Source of the DNA: Stenotrophomonas sp. ASS1
GTDB taxonomy: Bacteria > Pseudomonadota > Gammaproteobacteria > Xanthomonadales > Xanthomonadaceae
Assembly (NCBI RefSeq): GCF_004346925.1
Contig: NZ_CP031167.1
Coordinates: 1,136,001 to 1,200,000, forward strand
Reading direction: 5' to 3'
Length of the DNA: 64,000 bases
Position numbers and translations under genes: made by a program. Of this stretch, positions 33,216-42,838 are shown piece by piece (position 1 is the first letter of the stretch; each line of letters begins with the position of its first letter). The notes beneath the pieces are model-generated. The model ran no database searches. It had not been told where the DNA came from and saw only the letters and a program-made list of their open reading frames with translations.

Positions 33216-35198
33216 ATGCGCAGGATTGTGCTGGCTGTACTGTTGGGCGCGGTTGTGGGTGGGGCATCGGCCGCAACGCTGGACCTGGATCGCTATCTGC
33301 GGCAGGAGTCGTTTACCGACATCAAGATTTCACCAGGGGGCGAGTACATCGCCGCGACGGTTCCGCTGGAGGCGGGAACCGCATTGGCGATCTACCGCAT
33401 TGCCGACATGAAGATGGTCGGCAGCTTCCGCCCGCCCCGCAACGATCACGCCCACACCTTCGACTGGGTCAGCAACGAGCGGCTGCTGGTGGGCATGGCA
33501 CAGAAGTTCGGTGTGCTGGACCGGCCGACGCCGACCGGCGAACTGTTCGGTATCAATGCCAACGGCAAGGGCGGCGAGCTGCTGGTGGGGTACCGGGTTG
33601 CCGACCAGAGCCTGGGCACCAACATCAAGGTCAAGCCGGCAGGCCTGGTGGCCGCCTACCTCAGTGATGAACTCAAGGACGATGACCGCAACGCGCTGGT
33701 GACGGTGATCCCGCTGGTCGGCAGTTCGCATGCGCAGGTCGAGCGCCTGGACGTGATCACCGGTCGCCGCAACGCCGTGGCGCGCGCTCCCATTCCCGAT
33801 GCGGACTTCACGACCGATGAGCAGGGCGAGGTGCGTTTCGCACGCGCTGTCGTTACCGATGGCACGCAGAAGCTCTACTACCGCACGGGCAGCAACAGCG
33901 ACTGGGTCCTGCTCAATGATGAATCCCTGAGCAAGCGCATCGAGGCGCCGCTCGGCTTCTCGGCCGATGGTCGCCTGGCGTACCTGCAGGTCGAGCAGGC
34001 AGATGGACCTGATGCCATTGTCAGCTGGGACCCCCAGAGCAATGAACGACGCACCGTGCTGCGCGATGGGAGTGCCGACCCGGCGCGCATCATCCGGCAC
34101 CCCGGCAGCCGCGTGCCGGTCGGGGCCCTGTTCCTTGGCAGTGCGCCGCGAACGGCATTCTTCGATGACGCCTCGGACGACGCTCGCCTGTACCGCAGCC
34201 TCGAAGCCGGCCTGGGCGGAGCGGTCTACATCACCTCCAGCACGCGCGATGGCAAGACGGTGCTGGTGGAAACCTGGTCAGGCAGCAATCCGGGCGATTT
34301 CTATCTCTATGACACGGTTGGCAAGAGTGCACGGCACCTGATCAGCCGCAGCGACTGGATCGACCCCGCGCTGGCGGCGGAGGTGCGTCCGATCAGCCTG
34401 ACGGCGCGTGATGGGCGTCCGCTGCATGGCTTCCTTACCGTCCCGCATGGCCGCGAGGCCCGGGCGCTGCCGATGGTGGTGGTGCCGCACGGAGGTCCGA
34501 TCGGTGTTGCCGACCAGGGCGCCTATGACACCGAGACACAGATGCTGGCGGCGGCAGGTTACGCGGTACTGCAGGTGAATTTCCGCGGCTCTTCCGGCTA
34601 TGGCCGGGCCCACATGCAGGCCGCGCGAAAGCAATGGGGGCTGTCGATGCAGGATGACGTCACCGATGCCACGCGTTGGGCGATCGAACAGGGCGTGGCC
34701 GACAAGAACCGCATCTGCATCTATGGGGCCAGTTACGGTGCCTATGCGGCGATGATGGGGGCGGTGCGCGAACCGGGCCTGTACCAGTGCGCGGCCGGCT
34801 ACGTCGGCATCTACGACCTGCCGTTGATGTACGCCCGCGGAGACATCCAGAGCGACGAGTCAGGCCTGGCCTACCTGCGGAACTGGCTGGGATCGCCCAA
34901 GGATCTGGCAGAGCGTTCCCCGGTGAATCTGGCCGCGCAGGTGCGGGTGCCGGTATTCCTGGCCGCGGGTGGCCAGGATCAACGTGCGCCGATCGTGCAC
35001 AGCGAACGCATGGAAGCTGCGTTGAAGAAGGCCGGCTCGCCGGTGGAAACCCTGTACGTCAAGAATGAAGGGCATGGTTTCTATTCCCCTGCCAACCAAC
35101 GTGCGTACTACAGCAGGTTGCTGGCCTTCCTCTCGCGCAGCCTGGGGGGCCAGGTGGCCGGGCAGGCCGCACCTGCGGAGAAGAGCAGCGCGCCCTGA
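33216..35198 (+). CDS. Secreted S9-family peptidase (prolyl oligopeptidase type)
   Basis: A 660-residue enzyme with a signal peptide (MRRIVLAVLLGAVVGGASAA). An N-terminal beta-propeller runs to about residue 390, and a C-terminal alpha/beta-hydrolase domain follows. Catalytic Ser lies in YGASYGAYAAMM, the acid in AAGGQDQRAPIVHSE and the His in KNEGHGFYSPANQ. The oxyanion side HGGPIGVADQGAYDTETQ is present. It should cleave short peptides in the periplasm. I start at the ATG 33216, where the signal peptide begins, with GGGGAAGG right before it. Confidence 0.9.
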   Translation: MRRIVLAVLLGAVVGGASAATLDLDRYLRQESFTDIKISPGGEYIAATVPLEAGTALAIYRIADMKMVGSFRPPRNDHAHTFDWVSNERLLVGMAQKFGVLDRPTPTGELFGINANGKGGELLVGYRVADQSLGTNIKVKPAGLVAAYLSDELKDDDRNALVTVIPLVGSSHAQVERLDVITGRRNAVARAPIPDADFTTDEQGEVRFARAVVTDGTQKLYYRTGSNSDWVLLNDESLSKRIEAPLGFSADGRLAYLQVEQADGPDAIVSWDPQSNERRTVLRDGSADPARIIRHPGSRVPVGALFLGSAPRTAFFDDASDDARLYRSLEAGLGGAVYITSSTRDGKTVLVETWSGSNPGDFYLYDTVGKSARHLISRSDWIDPALAAEVRPISLTARDGRPLHGFLTVPHGREARALPMVVVPHGGPIGVADQGAYDTETQMLAAAGYAVLQVNFRGSSGYGRAHMQAARKQWGLSMQDDVTDATRWAIEQGVADKNRICIYGASYGAYAAMMGAVREPGLYQCAAGYVGIYDLPLMYARGDIQSDESGLAYLRNWLGSPKDLAERSPVNLAAQVRVPVFLAAGGQDQRAPIVHSERMEAALKKAGSPVETLYVKNEGHGFYSPANQRAYYSRLLAFLSRSLGGQVAGQAAPAEKSSAP

Positions 35199-35203
35199 AC
35201 AAG

Positions 35204-35238
35204 CCGGGGGCGGCGGATGATCGATCCGCCGCCCCCGG
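35204..35238. terminator. Strong hairpin between convergent genes
   Basis: Perfect 15-bp stem CCGGGGGCGGCGGAT/ATCCGCCGCCCCCGG with a 5-base loop. It lies between the S9 peptidase gene and the oppositely oriented POT transporter gene. It lacks a long T-tract, so termination efficiency is uncertain. Confidence 0.75.
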
Positions 35239-35256
35239 AGTTCGCCTGCATCAGGC

Positions 35257-37011
35257 TTACTTGACCCCGTGCATCATCTTCTTCAGCAGCGGCGCGGCGA
35301 TGAAGGCGGCCAGCGCACAGCCCAGGCCGATCCACATCAGCAGCCAGAACAGGTGCGCATAGGCGCCGGCAGCGGCCACCATGTCCAGCGATTCGCCCTC
35401 CGGCACCTCGATCGCGGCCAGCTTGCCGAACAGCGCGGCCAGCGTTTCCGAGAATGCGGTGGCCAGGAACCAGGTGCCCATCATCAGGCTCATCACCCGC
35501 GGCACGGCCAGCTGGGTCACTGCCGACAGGCCGACCGGCGACAGGCACATCTCACCGCTGGCCAGCAGGAAGTAGGCCAGCACCAGCCACCACACGCTGG
35601 CCATCTCGCCGGTGGCGCCGACCTGCTGTGCGGCCAGTGCCAGTGGCACGAACGACAGCGCACCGATCACCAGGCCCCACGCTGATTTCACCGGCTTGCC
35701 CGGTTCCCAGCCGCGGCGGTCCATCCAGGTCCACAGCGCGGCGAAGGCCGGTGCCAGCAGCACCAGGAACAGGCCGCCCAGGTAGGTCAGCGAACCGGCG
35801 GTCTGCGGAATCACCAGGCAGTCGCGCACCAGCAGCACCAGCATCAGCGCAACGATGCCGATGAAGAACGCACGCGGTGCGGTCGAGCCGGGGCGCCGTT
35901 CGGACAGGCGCGCGCTGACCACGAAGCCCAGCGGTGCCAGCAGCAGCGAGATGATCGACCACGGCAGCGGCGTACCGCCGGTGATCACCAGCGAGGGCAC
36001 GATGTCCTTGGTCAGCAGGCGGTCGGTGAAGGTCACCCACGAGCCATACGACTGCTCGTACATCGTGAAGAACACCAGTGCCATGAAGATCAGCACCATC
36101 AGCGCGATCATCTGCTGGCGCTGTACCGGCGTGCACTTGCTGCCGGTGAACCAGGCGAACCAGACCAGCACGCCGCCCAGCACCACCAGCATCAGCATCA
36201 GTGCCAGGCTGATTTCACCGCCCAGCGCGAACGCGCCGTTGCCGGCTGCCCACATCAACCACGCCACCGGCAATACACCGAGCATCGCGCACAGATAGAT
36301 GAGCCATTCGCGCGGCAGGCCCAGCACCTTCTGCTTCAGCGCGGCCGGCTGCGGCGGTTCGGCATGGCCCTGCAGGTACTTCTGGCCCCACAGGAACATC
36401 GCCAGGCCGGCCAGCATGCCGATGCCGGCCGCACCGAAACCGTACTTCCAGCCATAGGCCTCGCCGAGGAAGCCGCACACCAGCGACGAGAACAGTGCGC
36501 CGAGATTGATGCCGGCGTAGAACAGCGAGAAGCCCGAATCACGGCGCGGGTCGTCCTTGGCGTACAGCTTGCCGACGATGGTGGAGATGTTCGGCTTGAG
36601 GAAGCCGACGCCCATGATGATGAGCGCCAGCGACAGGTAGGTCACCGCCAGTGCCGAGGTATCGCGCACCACTTCACCGTTGACCCGATAGGCCGCGTGA
36701 CCTTCGAATGCCATGCCGAGGTGGCCGAGCACCAGCAGGATGCCGCCGAACAGCACCGCCCGGCGCATGCCCAGCCAGCGGTCGGCCAGCATGCCGCCGA
36801 ACACCGGAATGCAGTACACCAGGCCGCCGTAGGCACCGAGCAGGTCCAGGCCGGCCTTGTCGCCGAACAGGTGGTACTTGGTGAGATACAGCAGCAGCAG
36901 CGCCTTCATGCCGTAGAAGGAGAAGCGCTCCCACATTTCGGTGAAGAAGCAGACGTAGACGCCCTTGGGATGGCCCAGGAAATCGTCGGAAGCGATAGCG
37001 GTGGAATTCAT
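35257..37011 (-). CDS. POT-family proton-dependent oligopeptide transporter
   Basis: A 584-residue transporter of about 14 helices. It carries the POT proton-coupling motif ExxER as FTEMWERFSFYGMKALLLLYL. It also has the family block VGFLKPNISTIVGKLYAKDDPRRDSGFSLFYAGINLGAL. It imports di- and tripeptides with H+. Its place beside S9 peptidases and an OPT transporter suggests a peptide-scavenging neighbourhood. The ATG at 37011 lacks a strong ribosome site. Confidence 0.93.
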   Translation of the reverse strand: MNSTAIASDDFLGHPKGVYVCFFTEMWERFSFYGMKALLLLYLTKYHLFGDKAGLDLLGAYGGLVYCIPVFGGMLADRWLGMRRAVLFGGILLVLGHLGMAFEGHAAYRVNGEVVRDTSALAVTYLSLALIIMGVGFLKPNISTIVGKLYAKDDPRRDSGFSLFYAGINLGALFSSLVCGFLGEAYGWKYGFGAAGIGMLAGLAMFLWGQKYLQGHAEPPQPAALKQKVLGLPREWLIYLCAMLGVLPVAWLMWAAGNGAFALGGEISLALMLMLVVLGGVLVWFAWFTGSKCTPVQRQQMIALMVLIFMALVFFTMYEQSYGSWVTFTDRLLTKDIVPSLVITGGTPLPWSIISLLLAPLGFVVSARLSERRPGSTAPRAFFIGIVALMLVLLVRDCLVIPQTAGSLTYLGGLFLVLLAPAFAALWTWMDRRGWEPGKPVKSAWGLVIGALSFVPLALAAQQVGATGEMASVWWLVLAYFLLASGEMCLSPVGLSAVTQLAVPRVMSLMMGTWFLATAFSETLAALFGKLAAIEVPEGESLDMVAAAGAYAHLFWLLMWIGLGCALAAFIAAPLLKKMMHGVK

Positions 37012-37047
37012 CGCGGAATTATAGGCCTGTGGCCCGATCCGCTTTCA

Positions 37048-37070
37048 GTAGATCCACGCCATGCGTGGAT
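37048..37070. repeat. SMAG-type unit, ATCCACGC subtype
   Basis: GTAGATCCACGCCATGCGTGGAT, same subtype as 13835-13859 in the opposite orientation. It lies between the POT gene promoter and the end of the DUF1624 gene. Confidence 0.78.
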
Positions 37071-37090
37071 TGCCGGACTGGCCTGGGCGA

Positions 37091-38239
37091 TCACAGGTAC
37101 CGCAGCCACGCCAGATCGCGCCTTCGTGCCTTGAACCGCGCAAATGCCCGCGTCGGCGGATACAGCACCACCGCCAGCGCACAGGCCACCAGCAGCAGGC
37201 CGGCCACCGAATCCAGTGCGTACAGATCACCGTGTGTCGGCCCCCAGATCGCCAGCGCGGCCAGGTACAGCCCCTTCAGCACATACAGGTGCAGCAGGTA
37301 GAAGAACATCGGCGCGGCGCCGACATCGGCCAGCGGGCGCAGCGCACGCGCCAGTGGCGGCCATTCGTACAGGCGCAGCAGCAACAATCCCACGCCCAGG
37401 GTCAACAGCAGGAACTGCAGCGACGGCGGGTACTTGGTGATGTTGAACACGCTCATCCAGGTGCGCAGCGTGCTGGTCTGGTACTGCCACGGTGCATCCC
37501 CGTACTGGTTGGCGAACCGCAGCAGGGCGAACAGGGCCAGCGCGCCGACGCCTGCGCACAGCAGCCAGCGCTGGCGTTGCGCCGGGTCGCGGTCGCGGGC
37601 GAACCACGGCCCCATCAGGTAGCCCAGCGCGATTACCCCGATCCACGGCAGCACCGGGTAGGAAGTGCGCAGGCGCAGCGCGCCGGTCTCGATCCAGTCG
37701 CGCTGGTGCAGCACTTTCCACAGCATCGCCAGCAGACCGTGGCCTTCCACTCGCACGCCGTCCAACAGGTTGTGCCCGGTCACCACCGCGACTGCCAGCA
37801 CCAGCAGGGCCAGGCGCGGCAGCCACAGAAGGCCGGCCAGCGCGATCATGCTCAGCCCGATGGCCCAGATCACCTGCAGGTACAGCGTTTCCGGCGGCAG
37901 CTGGAAGGTCCAGGCGAAATTCACCAGGGTCAGTTCCAGCACGACCAGGAACAGCCCGCGCTTGAGCAGGAAGGCGGCCGTGGCCCGGCGCGGATCCGCC
38001 TGGCGCTGGCCGTACAGCCAGGCCGACAGACCAGTGAGCAGCACGAATACCGGGGCGCACAGATGCGCCAGCAGACGGCAGGCGAACAGGCCGGGAGAGA
38101 CCGTCGATGCGTCCATCGGGTCGCTTACCTGATGCTGCAGGAAGAAGGTCTCGCGCACGTGGTCCAGCAACATCAACAGCATCACGGTGCCGCGCAGCTG
38201 GTCGATGGAGGCCAGGCGAGGGGAGGGGGAAGGGGGCAT
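37091..38239 (-). CDS. DUF1624/HGSNAT-like membrane acyltransferase
   Basis: A 382-residue, ten-helix membrane protein. It has the family start RLASIDQLRGTVMLLMLLDHVRETFF (the conserved D-x-x-RG and a following His) and the repeated helix-loop pattern of heparan-alpha-glucosaminide N-acetyltransferase homologues. These move acetyl groups across the membrane to sugars; the bacterial substrate is unknown. I use the ATG at 38239 (MPPSPSPRL). An earlier ATG at 38278 lies in an AT-rich stretch (TAAGATATAACATATCATTT) that looks like the promoter. Confidence 0.82.
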   Translation of the reverse strand: MPPSPSPRLASIDQLRGTVMLLMLLDHVRETFFLQHQVSDPMDASTVSPGLFACRLLAHLCAPVFVLLTGLSAWLYGQRQADPRRATAAFLLKRGLFLVVLELTLVNFAWTFQLPPETLYLQVIWAIGLSMIALAGLLWLPRLALLVLAVAVVTGHNLLDGVRVEGHGLLAMLWKVLHQRDWIETGALRLRTSYPVLPWIGVIALGYLMGPWFARDRDPAQRQRWLLCAGVGALALFALLRFANQYGDAPWQYQTSTLRTWMSVFNITKYPPSLQFLLLTLGVGLLLLRLYEWPPLARALRPLADVGAAPMFFYLLHLYVLKGLYLAALAIWGPTHGDLYALDSVAGLLLVACALAVVLYPPTRAFARFKARRRDLAWLRYL

Positions 38240-38439
38240 GCGATGCAGTAACAGCAAGGTAGCATTAAGATATAACATATCATTTGCTTCGCGCCCAGCC
38301 GGACTTTGCCGGGTCGGTCGATTGCCGGTCCACGTACTGGCCCATTGCGCTGCAGCACACGCCCCCATCCTTTGGCACGCTGGACTTGATCTGCCCTGAA
38401 CGCTAGCGTGGCAGGGATTTTTTGCCAGCAGGGGCTTCC

Positions 38440-40404
38440 ATGAACCACGACGCTGCGCCCAAGCAGCTCACCTTCCGCGCAGTGGCCCTGGCCATCGTGC
38501 TGGCGGTGGTGCTGTCGGCCGCAAACGCCTACCTCGGTCTGTTCGCAGGCCTGACCATCGCCACCGCCATTCCCGCCGCGGTGATTTCCATGGGCGTGCT
38601 GCGCCTGCTGGGCGGTGGCTCCATCCTTGAAAACAACATCGTGCAGACCGGCGCCTCGGCCGGTTCGTCGATCGCCGCCGGTGTGATCTTCACCATCCCG
38701 GCGCTGGTGATCATGGGCTACTGGCCGGACTTCAAGTACTGGTGGGTGCTGGGCATCGCCGGCCTCGGTGGCCTGCTGGGCGTGCTGTTCTCGGTGCCGC
38801 TGCGCCGTTCGATGATCGTTGAAGACCCGCTTCCGTTCCCGGAAGGCAAGGCCGCGGCCGAAGTGCTCAAGGCCGGTGAGAACCCGGGCCCGGGCCTGAA
38901 GATCCTCGGCCTGTCGGCAGTCATCGGTGCCTTCGTCAAGCTGGCTGCGGAAAGCGGCATGCGCCTGATTCCCGACGCCTGGGCCACCTCGGCCTACGTC
39001 GGCAGCTCCAAGGTCACCGCCTTCATCGGTACCAACCTGTCGCCGGCACTGCTGGGCGTGGGCTACATCGTCGGCCTCAACGTCGGCATCGTGGTCGTGT
39101 CCGGCTCGATCCTGACCTGGCACATCGCCATTCCGATCTACCAGGCGTTCTTCATGAACACCGATCCGGCACTGGCCGCGTCGGTCGCCACGGCATCCTC
39201 CACCGAAGCGGCGTTCGCCATCTGGGGCGCGAAGATGCGTTACCTGGGTGTCGGCGCAATGCTGATCGGCGGCATCTGGACCCTGATCTCGCTGCGCAAG
39301 TCGCTGCTCAATGGCGTCAAGAGCGGCTTTGCCGCCGCCCGCAAGAGCGGTGGCCCGGTGCTGGCGCACACCGAGCGCGACCTGCCGATGAAGTGGATGC
39401 TGGTGGCCCTGGTGGTCTTCGTGCTGCCGCTGCTGGCCCTGTACCAGGCCATCGTGGGCCAGTGGCACGTGTCGATCCCGATGACCATCATCATGATCGT
39501 TGCCGGCTTCCTGTTCGTGTCGGTCTCGGCCTACCTGGCCGGCTTGATCGGTTCGTCCAACAACCCGGTGTCGGGCATTACCATCTCCACCATCCTGTTC
39601 GCCTCGGCCGTGCTGGTGGTGCTGCTGGGCGCCGATGGCCTCAAGCCGGTCGGTGCCGGCGGTGCGCCGCTGGGCGCGGTGGCGGCGATCATGATCGGCG
39701 CGGTGGTGTGCTGCGCCGCAGCGGTCGGTGGTGACAACCTGCAGGACCTCAAGGCCGGTTACATCGTGGGCGCCACCCCGTGGAAGCAGCAGCTGATGCT
39801 GGGCATCGGTGCCTTCTCGTGCGCGCTGATCATGGCCCCGGTGCTGAATCTGCTGGCCACCGCCTACGGCATCGGCGTGAAGTCCGAGCTGCACCCGAAC
39901 GCGCTGGCTGCGCCGCAGGCCAACCTGATGGCCTCGGTGGCCAAGGGCCTGTTCGGTGGCGAACTGCCGTGGACCTTCATCGGCATCGGTGCCGTGGTCG
40001 GTGCCGCCATCATCGCCTTCGACAGCTGGTTGAAGTCGCGCAACGCACGCTTCCGCGTGCCGGTGCTGGCCGCCGCCATCGGCATCTACCTGCCGCTGGA
40101 GCTGATGGTGCCGATCTTCCTCGGCGGCCTGATCGCCCACCTGGTCGAGCGCTTCCACAAGGTGCGCGCCGATGACGAAGAAGGCCGCGACCGCGTGCAC
40201 AAGCCGGGCGTGCTGTTCGCTGCGGGCCTGATCACCGGTGAGGCACTGATGGGCATCGCCATCGCGATTCCGATCGTGGTCAGCAGCCGCGCCGACGTGC
40301 TGGCCGTGCCGTTCCACCTGCCGGGCGCGCAGTGGATCGGCCTGGCCGTGCTGTTCCTGGTGGGCTGGCTGATCTACCGCACCGGCAAGTACACCAAGGC
40401 GTAA
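38440..40404 (+). CDS. OPT-family oligopeptide transporter
   Basis: A 654-residue, about 16-helix transporter of the OPT family. It has the conserved N-terminal region TFRAVALAIVLAVVLSAANAYLGLFAGLTIATAIPAAV, the NIVQTGASAGSSIAAGVIFTIPAL segment and FPEGKAAAEVLKAGE. Bacterial OPT members take up oligopeptides or metal-peptide complexes. The ATG at 38440 has AGGGG 5 bases upstream. It is followed by a SMAG pair and an intrinsic terminator and then by an S9 peptidase gene. Confidence 0.92.
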   Translation: MNHDAAPKQLTFRAVALAIVLAVVLSAANAYLGLFAGLTIATAIPAAVISMGVLRLLGGGSILENNIVQTGASAGSSIAAGVIFTIPALVIMGYWPDFKYWWVLGIAGLGGLLGVLFSVPLRRSMIVEDPLPFPEGKAAAEVLKAGENPGPGLKILGLSAVIGAFVKLAAESGMRLIPDAWATSAYVGSSKVTAFIGTNLSPALLGVGYIVGLNVGIVVVSGSILTWHIAIPIYQAFFMNTDPALAASVATASSTEAAFAIWGAKMRYLGVGAMLIGGIWTLISLRKSLLNGVKSGFAAARKSGGPVLAHTERDLPMKWMLVALVVFVLPLLALYQAIVGQWHVSIPMTIIMIVAGFLFVSVSAYLAGLIGSSNNPVSGITISTILFASAVLVVLLGADGLKPVGAGGAPLGAVAAIMIGAVVCCAAAVGGDNLQDLKAGYIVGATPWKQQLMLGIGAFSCALIMAPVLNLLATAYGIGVKSELHPNALAAPQANLMASVAKGLFGGELPWTFIGIGAVVGAAIIAFDSWLKSRNARFRVPVLAAAIGIYLPLELMVPIFLGGLIAHLVERFHKVRADDEEGRDRVHKPGVLFAAGLITGEALMGIAIAIPIVVSSRADVLAVPFHLPGAQWIGLAVLFLVGWLIYRTGKYTKA

Positions 40405-40411
40405 GGGATGG

Positions 40412-40484
40412 GTAGTGCCGGCCGCTGGCCGGCAATCCCGGAATCCCGTGATACCCCTGGTTGCCGGCCAGCGGCCGGCACTAC
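40412..40484. repeat. SMAG inverted pair
   Basis: GTAGTGCCGGCCGCTGGCC and its inverse ending CACTAC, beginning 8 bases after the OPT stop codon. Confidence 0.92.
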
Positions 40485-40485
40485 C

Positions 40486-40516
40486 GCAAACCGCGCTACG
40501 GCGCGGTTTGCTTTTT
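40486..40516 (+). terminator. Rho-independent terminator after the OPT gene
   Basis: Perfect 11-bp stem GCAAACCGCGC/GCGCGGTTTGC, 4-base loop, TTTTT tail. It directly follows the SMAG pair. Confidence 0.92.
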
Positions 40517-40618
40517 CTGGCGGCGGGGCCAACCCCGCGCGCAGCCATGACCGATGGCCTTGGCAGCCCCGGCCGCACGGGCCTACCATCGGTTTTTTGC
40601 CGTCCTGCGGAGACCTCG

Positions 40619-42697
40619 ATGAAACTGCGTCATGCCCTGCTGCCACTGAGCCTGCTGGCTGCCCTGCCCAGCGTTGCCGCTGCCCGTGGCCTGGAAGTCC
40701 GCGACATGGTGGCCATGGACCGCGTCTCCGCGCCGGTACTGACCACGGACGGTGGCACTGTGGTGTTCGCCAAGCGCAGCGTGGACGCCAACCTGAAGGC
40801 CTCCACCGCGCTGTTCGCGCGCAACCTGCGCACGCGTGACGCCGCTCCGCCGAAGCAGATCACCCCGGCTGGCTGGAGCGTCAATTCCGCGTCGCTGTCG
40901 GCCGATGGCCAGACCGTGTATTTCCTCAGTGCCAAGAACGGCAGCCAGCAGCTGTACGCGCAGCCGATCAACGGCGGCACCCCGCGCCAGCTGACCGACT
41001 TCCCGGTGGACGTGGACAGCTACCACGTGTCACCGCAGGACGACCGCGTGCTGTTCAGTGCCGGCGTGTTCCAGGCCTGTGCCTCGGATCTGGCCTGCAC
41101 CGAGAAGAAGCTGAAGGAAAAGAAGGACGCCAAGGCCAGCGGCCAGGTGTGGGATTCGCTGTTCGTGCGCCACTGGGATACCTGGAACGACGGCCGCCGC
41201 AACACCCTGTTCGTGGCACCGCTGCCGGCAGGCAAGGCCGGGGCGGTCAAGGGCGCCTCGGCGCTGAGCGCGACCATCGACGGCGATGCACCGTCCAAGC
41301 CGTTCGGTGGCAATGACGATTTCGCGTGGTCGCCGGATGGCGCCAGCGTGGTGGCCAGCATCCGCGTGGCCGGCAAGCAGGAGCCGTGGTCGACCAACTT
41401 CGACCTGTACCGCTTCGACGCTGCGGGCAAGCAGGCGCCGGTCAATCTGACCGCCTCCAATCCGGCCTGGGATGCCGGCCCGGTGTTCAGTGCCGACGGC
41501 AAGACCCTGTTCTACCGTGCGATGAAGCGCCCGGGCTTCGAGGCCGACCGTTTCGGCCTGATGGCGATGGACCTGGCCAGCGGCAAGAGCCGTGAGATCG
41601 CCCCGCAGTGGGATCGTTCGGCCGGCGGCATCACCCTGTCCGCCGACGGCGCCAGCATCTACACCACTGCCGATGATCTCGGCGAGCACCCGCTGTTCCA
41701 GATCGACGTGGCCAGCGGCAAGGCCACCAAACTGATCGGCGACGGCAGCGTGACCTCGGTCGACGTGGCCGGCAACAGCGTGGCGATCACCCGCAACAGC
41801 CTGAAGAGCAACGACCAGGTGCTGGTCGGCCTGCTGCCGGCCGCGGGCGAAGCCATCGGCGAACTGCGCGCGCTGACCCCGTCTGCCGGCGAGGTGCTCA
41901 AGGATGTCAGCTTCGGCGACTACGAACAGTTCGAGTTCAAGGGCTGGAACAACGACACCGTGCACGGCTATGTGGTCAAGCCGCACAACTACCAGGAAGG
42001 CAAGTCGTACCCGGTCGCGTTCCTGATCCACGGCGGCCCGCAGGGCAGCTTCGGCAATGGCTGGAGCTACCGCTGGAACCCGCAGACCTATGCAGGCCAG
42101 GGCTACGCCGTGGTGATGATCGACTTCCACGGTTCCACCGGCTATGGCCAGGCCTTCACCGATGCGATCAGCCAGCACTGGGGCGACCGTCCGCTGGAAG
42201 ACCTGCAGAAGGGCTGGGACGCGGCGCTGAAGAAGTATTCCTTCCTCAACGGTGACAAGGCCTGTGCGCTGGGCGCCAGCTACGGCGGCTTCATGGTCAA
42301 CTGGATCGCCGGCAACTGGAACGGCCCGTTCAAGTGCCTGGTCAACCATGACGGCGTGTTCGACCAGCGCATGATGGGCTACGCCACCGAAGAACTGTGG
42401 TTCACCGAGTGGGAGCAGGGCGGTACGCCGTACCAGAAGGCGGCGAACTACGAGAAGTTCAACCCGGTCAACCACGTGGCGGACTGGAAGAAGCCGATCC
42501 TGGTCATCCACGGCCAGCAGGACTTCCGTATTCCGGTCGAGCAGGGCCTGGCCGCGTTCACTGCTGCCCAGCGCCAGGGCATCGAATCGAAGTTCCTGTA
42601 CTTCCCGGATGAAAACCACTGGGTGCTGAAGCCGAACAACAGCATCCTGTGGCATGACACCGTCAATGCCTGGCTGAAGCAGCACATCGGCAACTGA
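40619..42697 (+). CDS. Secreted S9-family dipeptidyl peptidase-like enzyme
   Basis: A 692-residue enzyme with a signal peptide (MKLRHALLPLSLLAALPSVAAA). A beta-propeller spans about 30-430 and a catalytic domain follows. Catalytic Ser is in LGASYGGFMVNW, the acid in VIHGQQDFRIPVEQG and the His in FPDENHWVLKPNN. It shares HGGPQGSFGNGWSYRWNPQ with the DPP-IV/acylaminoacyl peptidase branch. It should release dipeptides or process short peptides in the periplasm. GGAG stands 8 bases before the ATG. It is about 20% longer on the propeller side than typical prolyl endopeptidase-like proteins but normal for S9C. Confidence 0.92.
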   Translation: MKLRHALLPLSLLAALPSVAAARGLEVRDMVAMDRVSAPVLTTDGGTVVFAKRSVDANLKASTALFARNLRTRDAAPPKQITPAGWSVNSASLSADGQTVYFLSAKNGSQQLYAQPINGGTPRQLTDFPVDVDSYHVSPQDDRVLFSAGVFQACASDLACTEKKLKEKKDAKASGQVWDSLFVRHWDTWNDGRRNTLFVAPLPAGKAGAVKGASALSATIDGDAPSKPFGGNDDFAWSPDGASVVASIRVAGKQEPWSTNFDLYRFDAAGKQAPVNLTASNPAWDAGPVFSADGKTLFYRAMKRPGFEADRFGLMAMDLASGKSREIAPQWDRSAGGITLSADGASIYTTADDLGEHPLFQIDVASGKATKLIGDGSVTSVDVAGNSVAITRNSLKSNDQVLVGLLPAAGEAIGELRALTPSAGEVLKDVSFGDYEQFEFKGWNNDTVHGYVVKPHNYQEGKSYPVAFLIHGGPQGSFGNGWSYRWNPQTYAGQGYAVVMIDFHGSTGYGQAFTDAISQHWGDRPLEDLQKGWDAALKKYSFLNGDKACALGASYGGFMVNWIAGNWNGPFKCLVNHDGVFDQRMMGYATEELWFTEWEQGGTPYQKAANYEKFNPVNHVADWKKPILVIHGQQDFRIPVEQGLAAFTAAQRQGIESKFLYFPDENHWVLKPNNSILWHDTVNAWLKQHIGN

Positions 42698-42704
42698 TGA
42701 CTGC

Positions 42705-42731
42705 AGCGCCGCCCTTCGGGGCGGCGCTTTT
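42705..42731 (+). terminator. Rho-independent terminator after the S9 gene
   Basis: AGCGCCGCCC/GGGCGGCGCT stem closed by a UUCG tetraloop and followed by TTTTG. Confidence 0.92.
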
Positions 42732-42751
42732 GTTTCGCCATCTGCTGTACC

Positions 42752-42825
42752 GGTGGGTGCCGACCGTTGGTCGGCACACCTTCCTGATCTGCCGCCAACA
42801 GCAGCCGGCCAGCGGCCGGCTCTAC
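42752..42825. repeat. SMAG inverted pair, diverged
   Basis: Left unit GGGTGCCGACCGTTGGTCGGCAC (variant stem) and right unit GCCGGCCAGCGGCCGGCTCTAC. It lies 14 bases before the next start codon. Confidence 0.8.
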
Positions 42826-42838
42826 CCAGAGCGCCTGC

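Noticed and set aside
38182-40578. Long minus-strand frame opposite the OPT transporter
   Set aside because: Its translation is Gln/His/Arg-rich low complexity and begins and ends inside SMAG repeats, while the plus strand encodes an intact OPT family protein.
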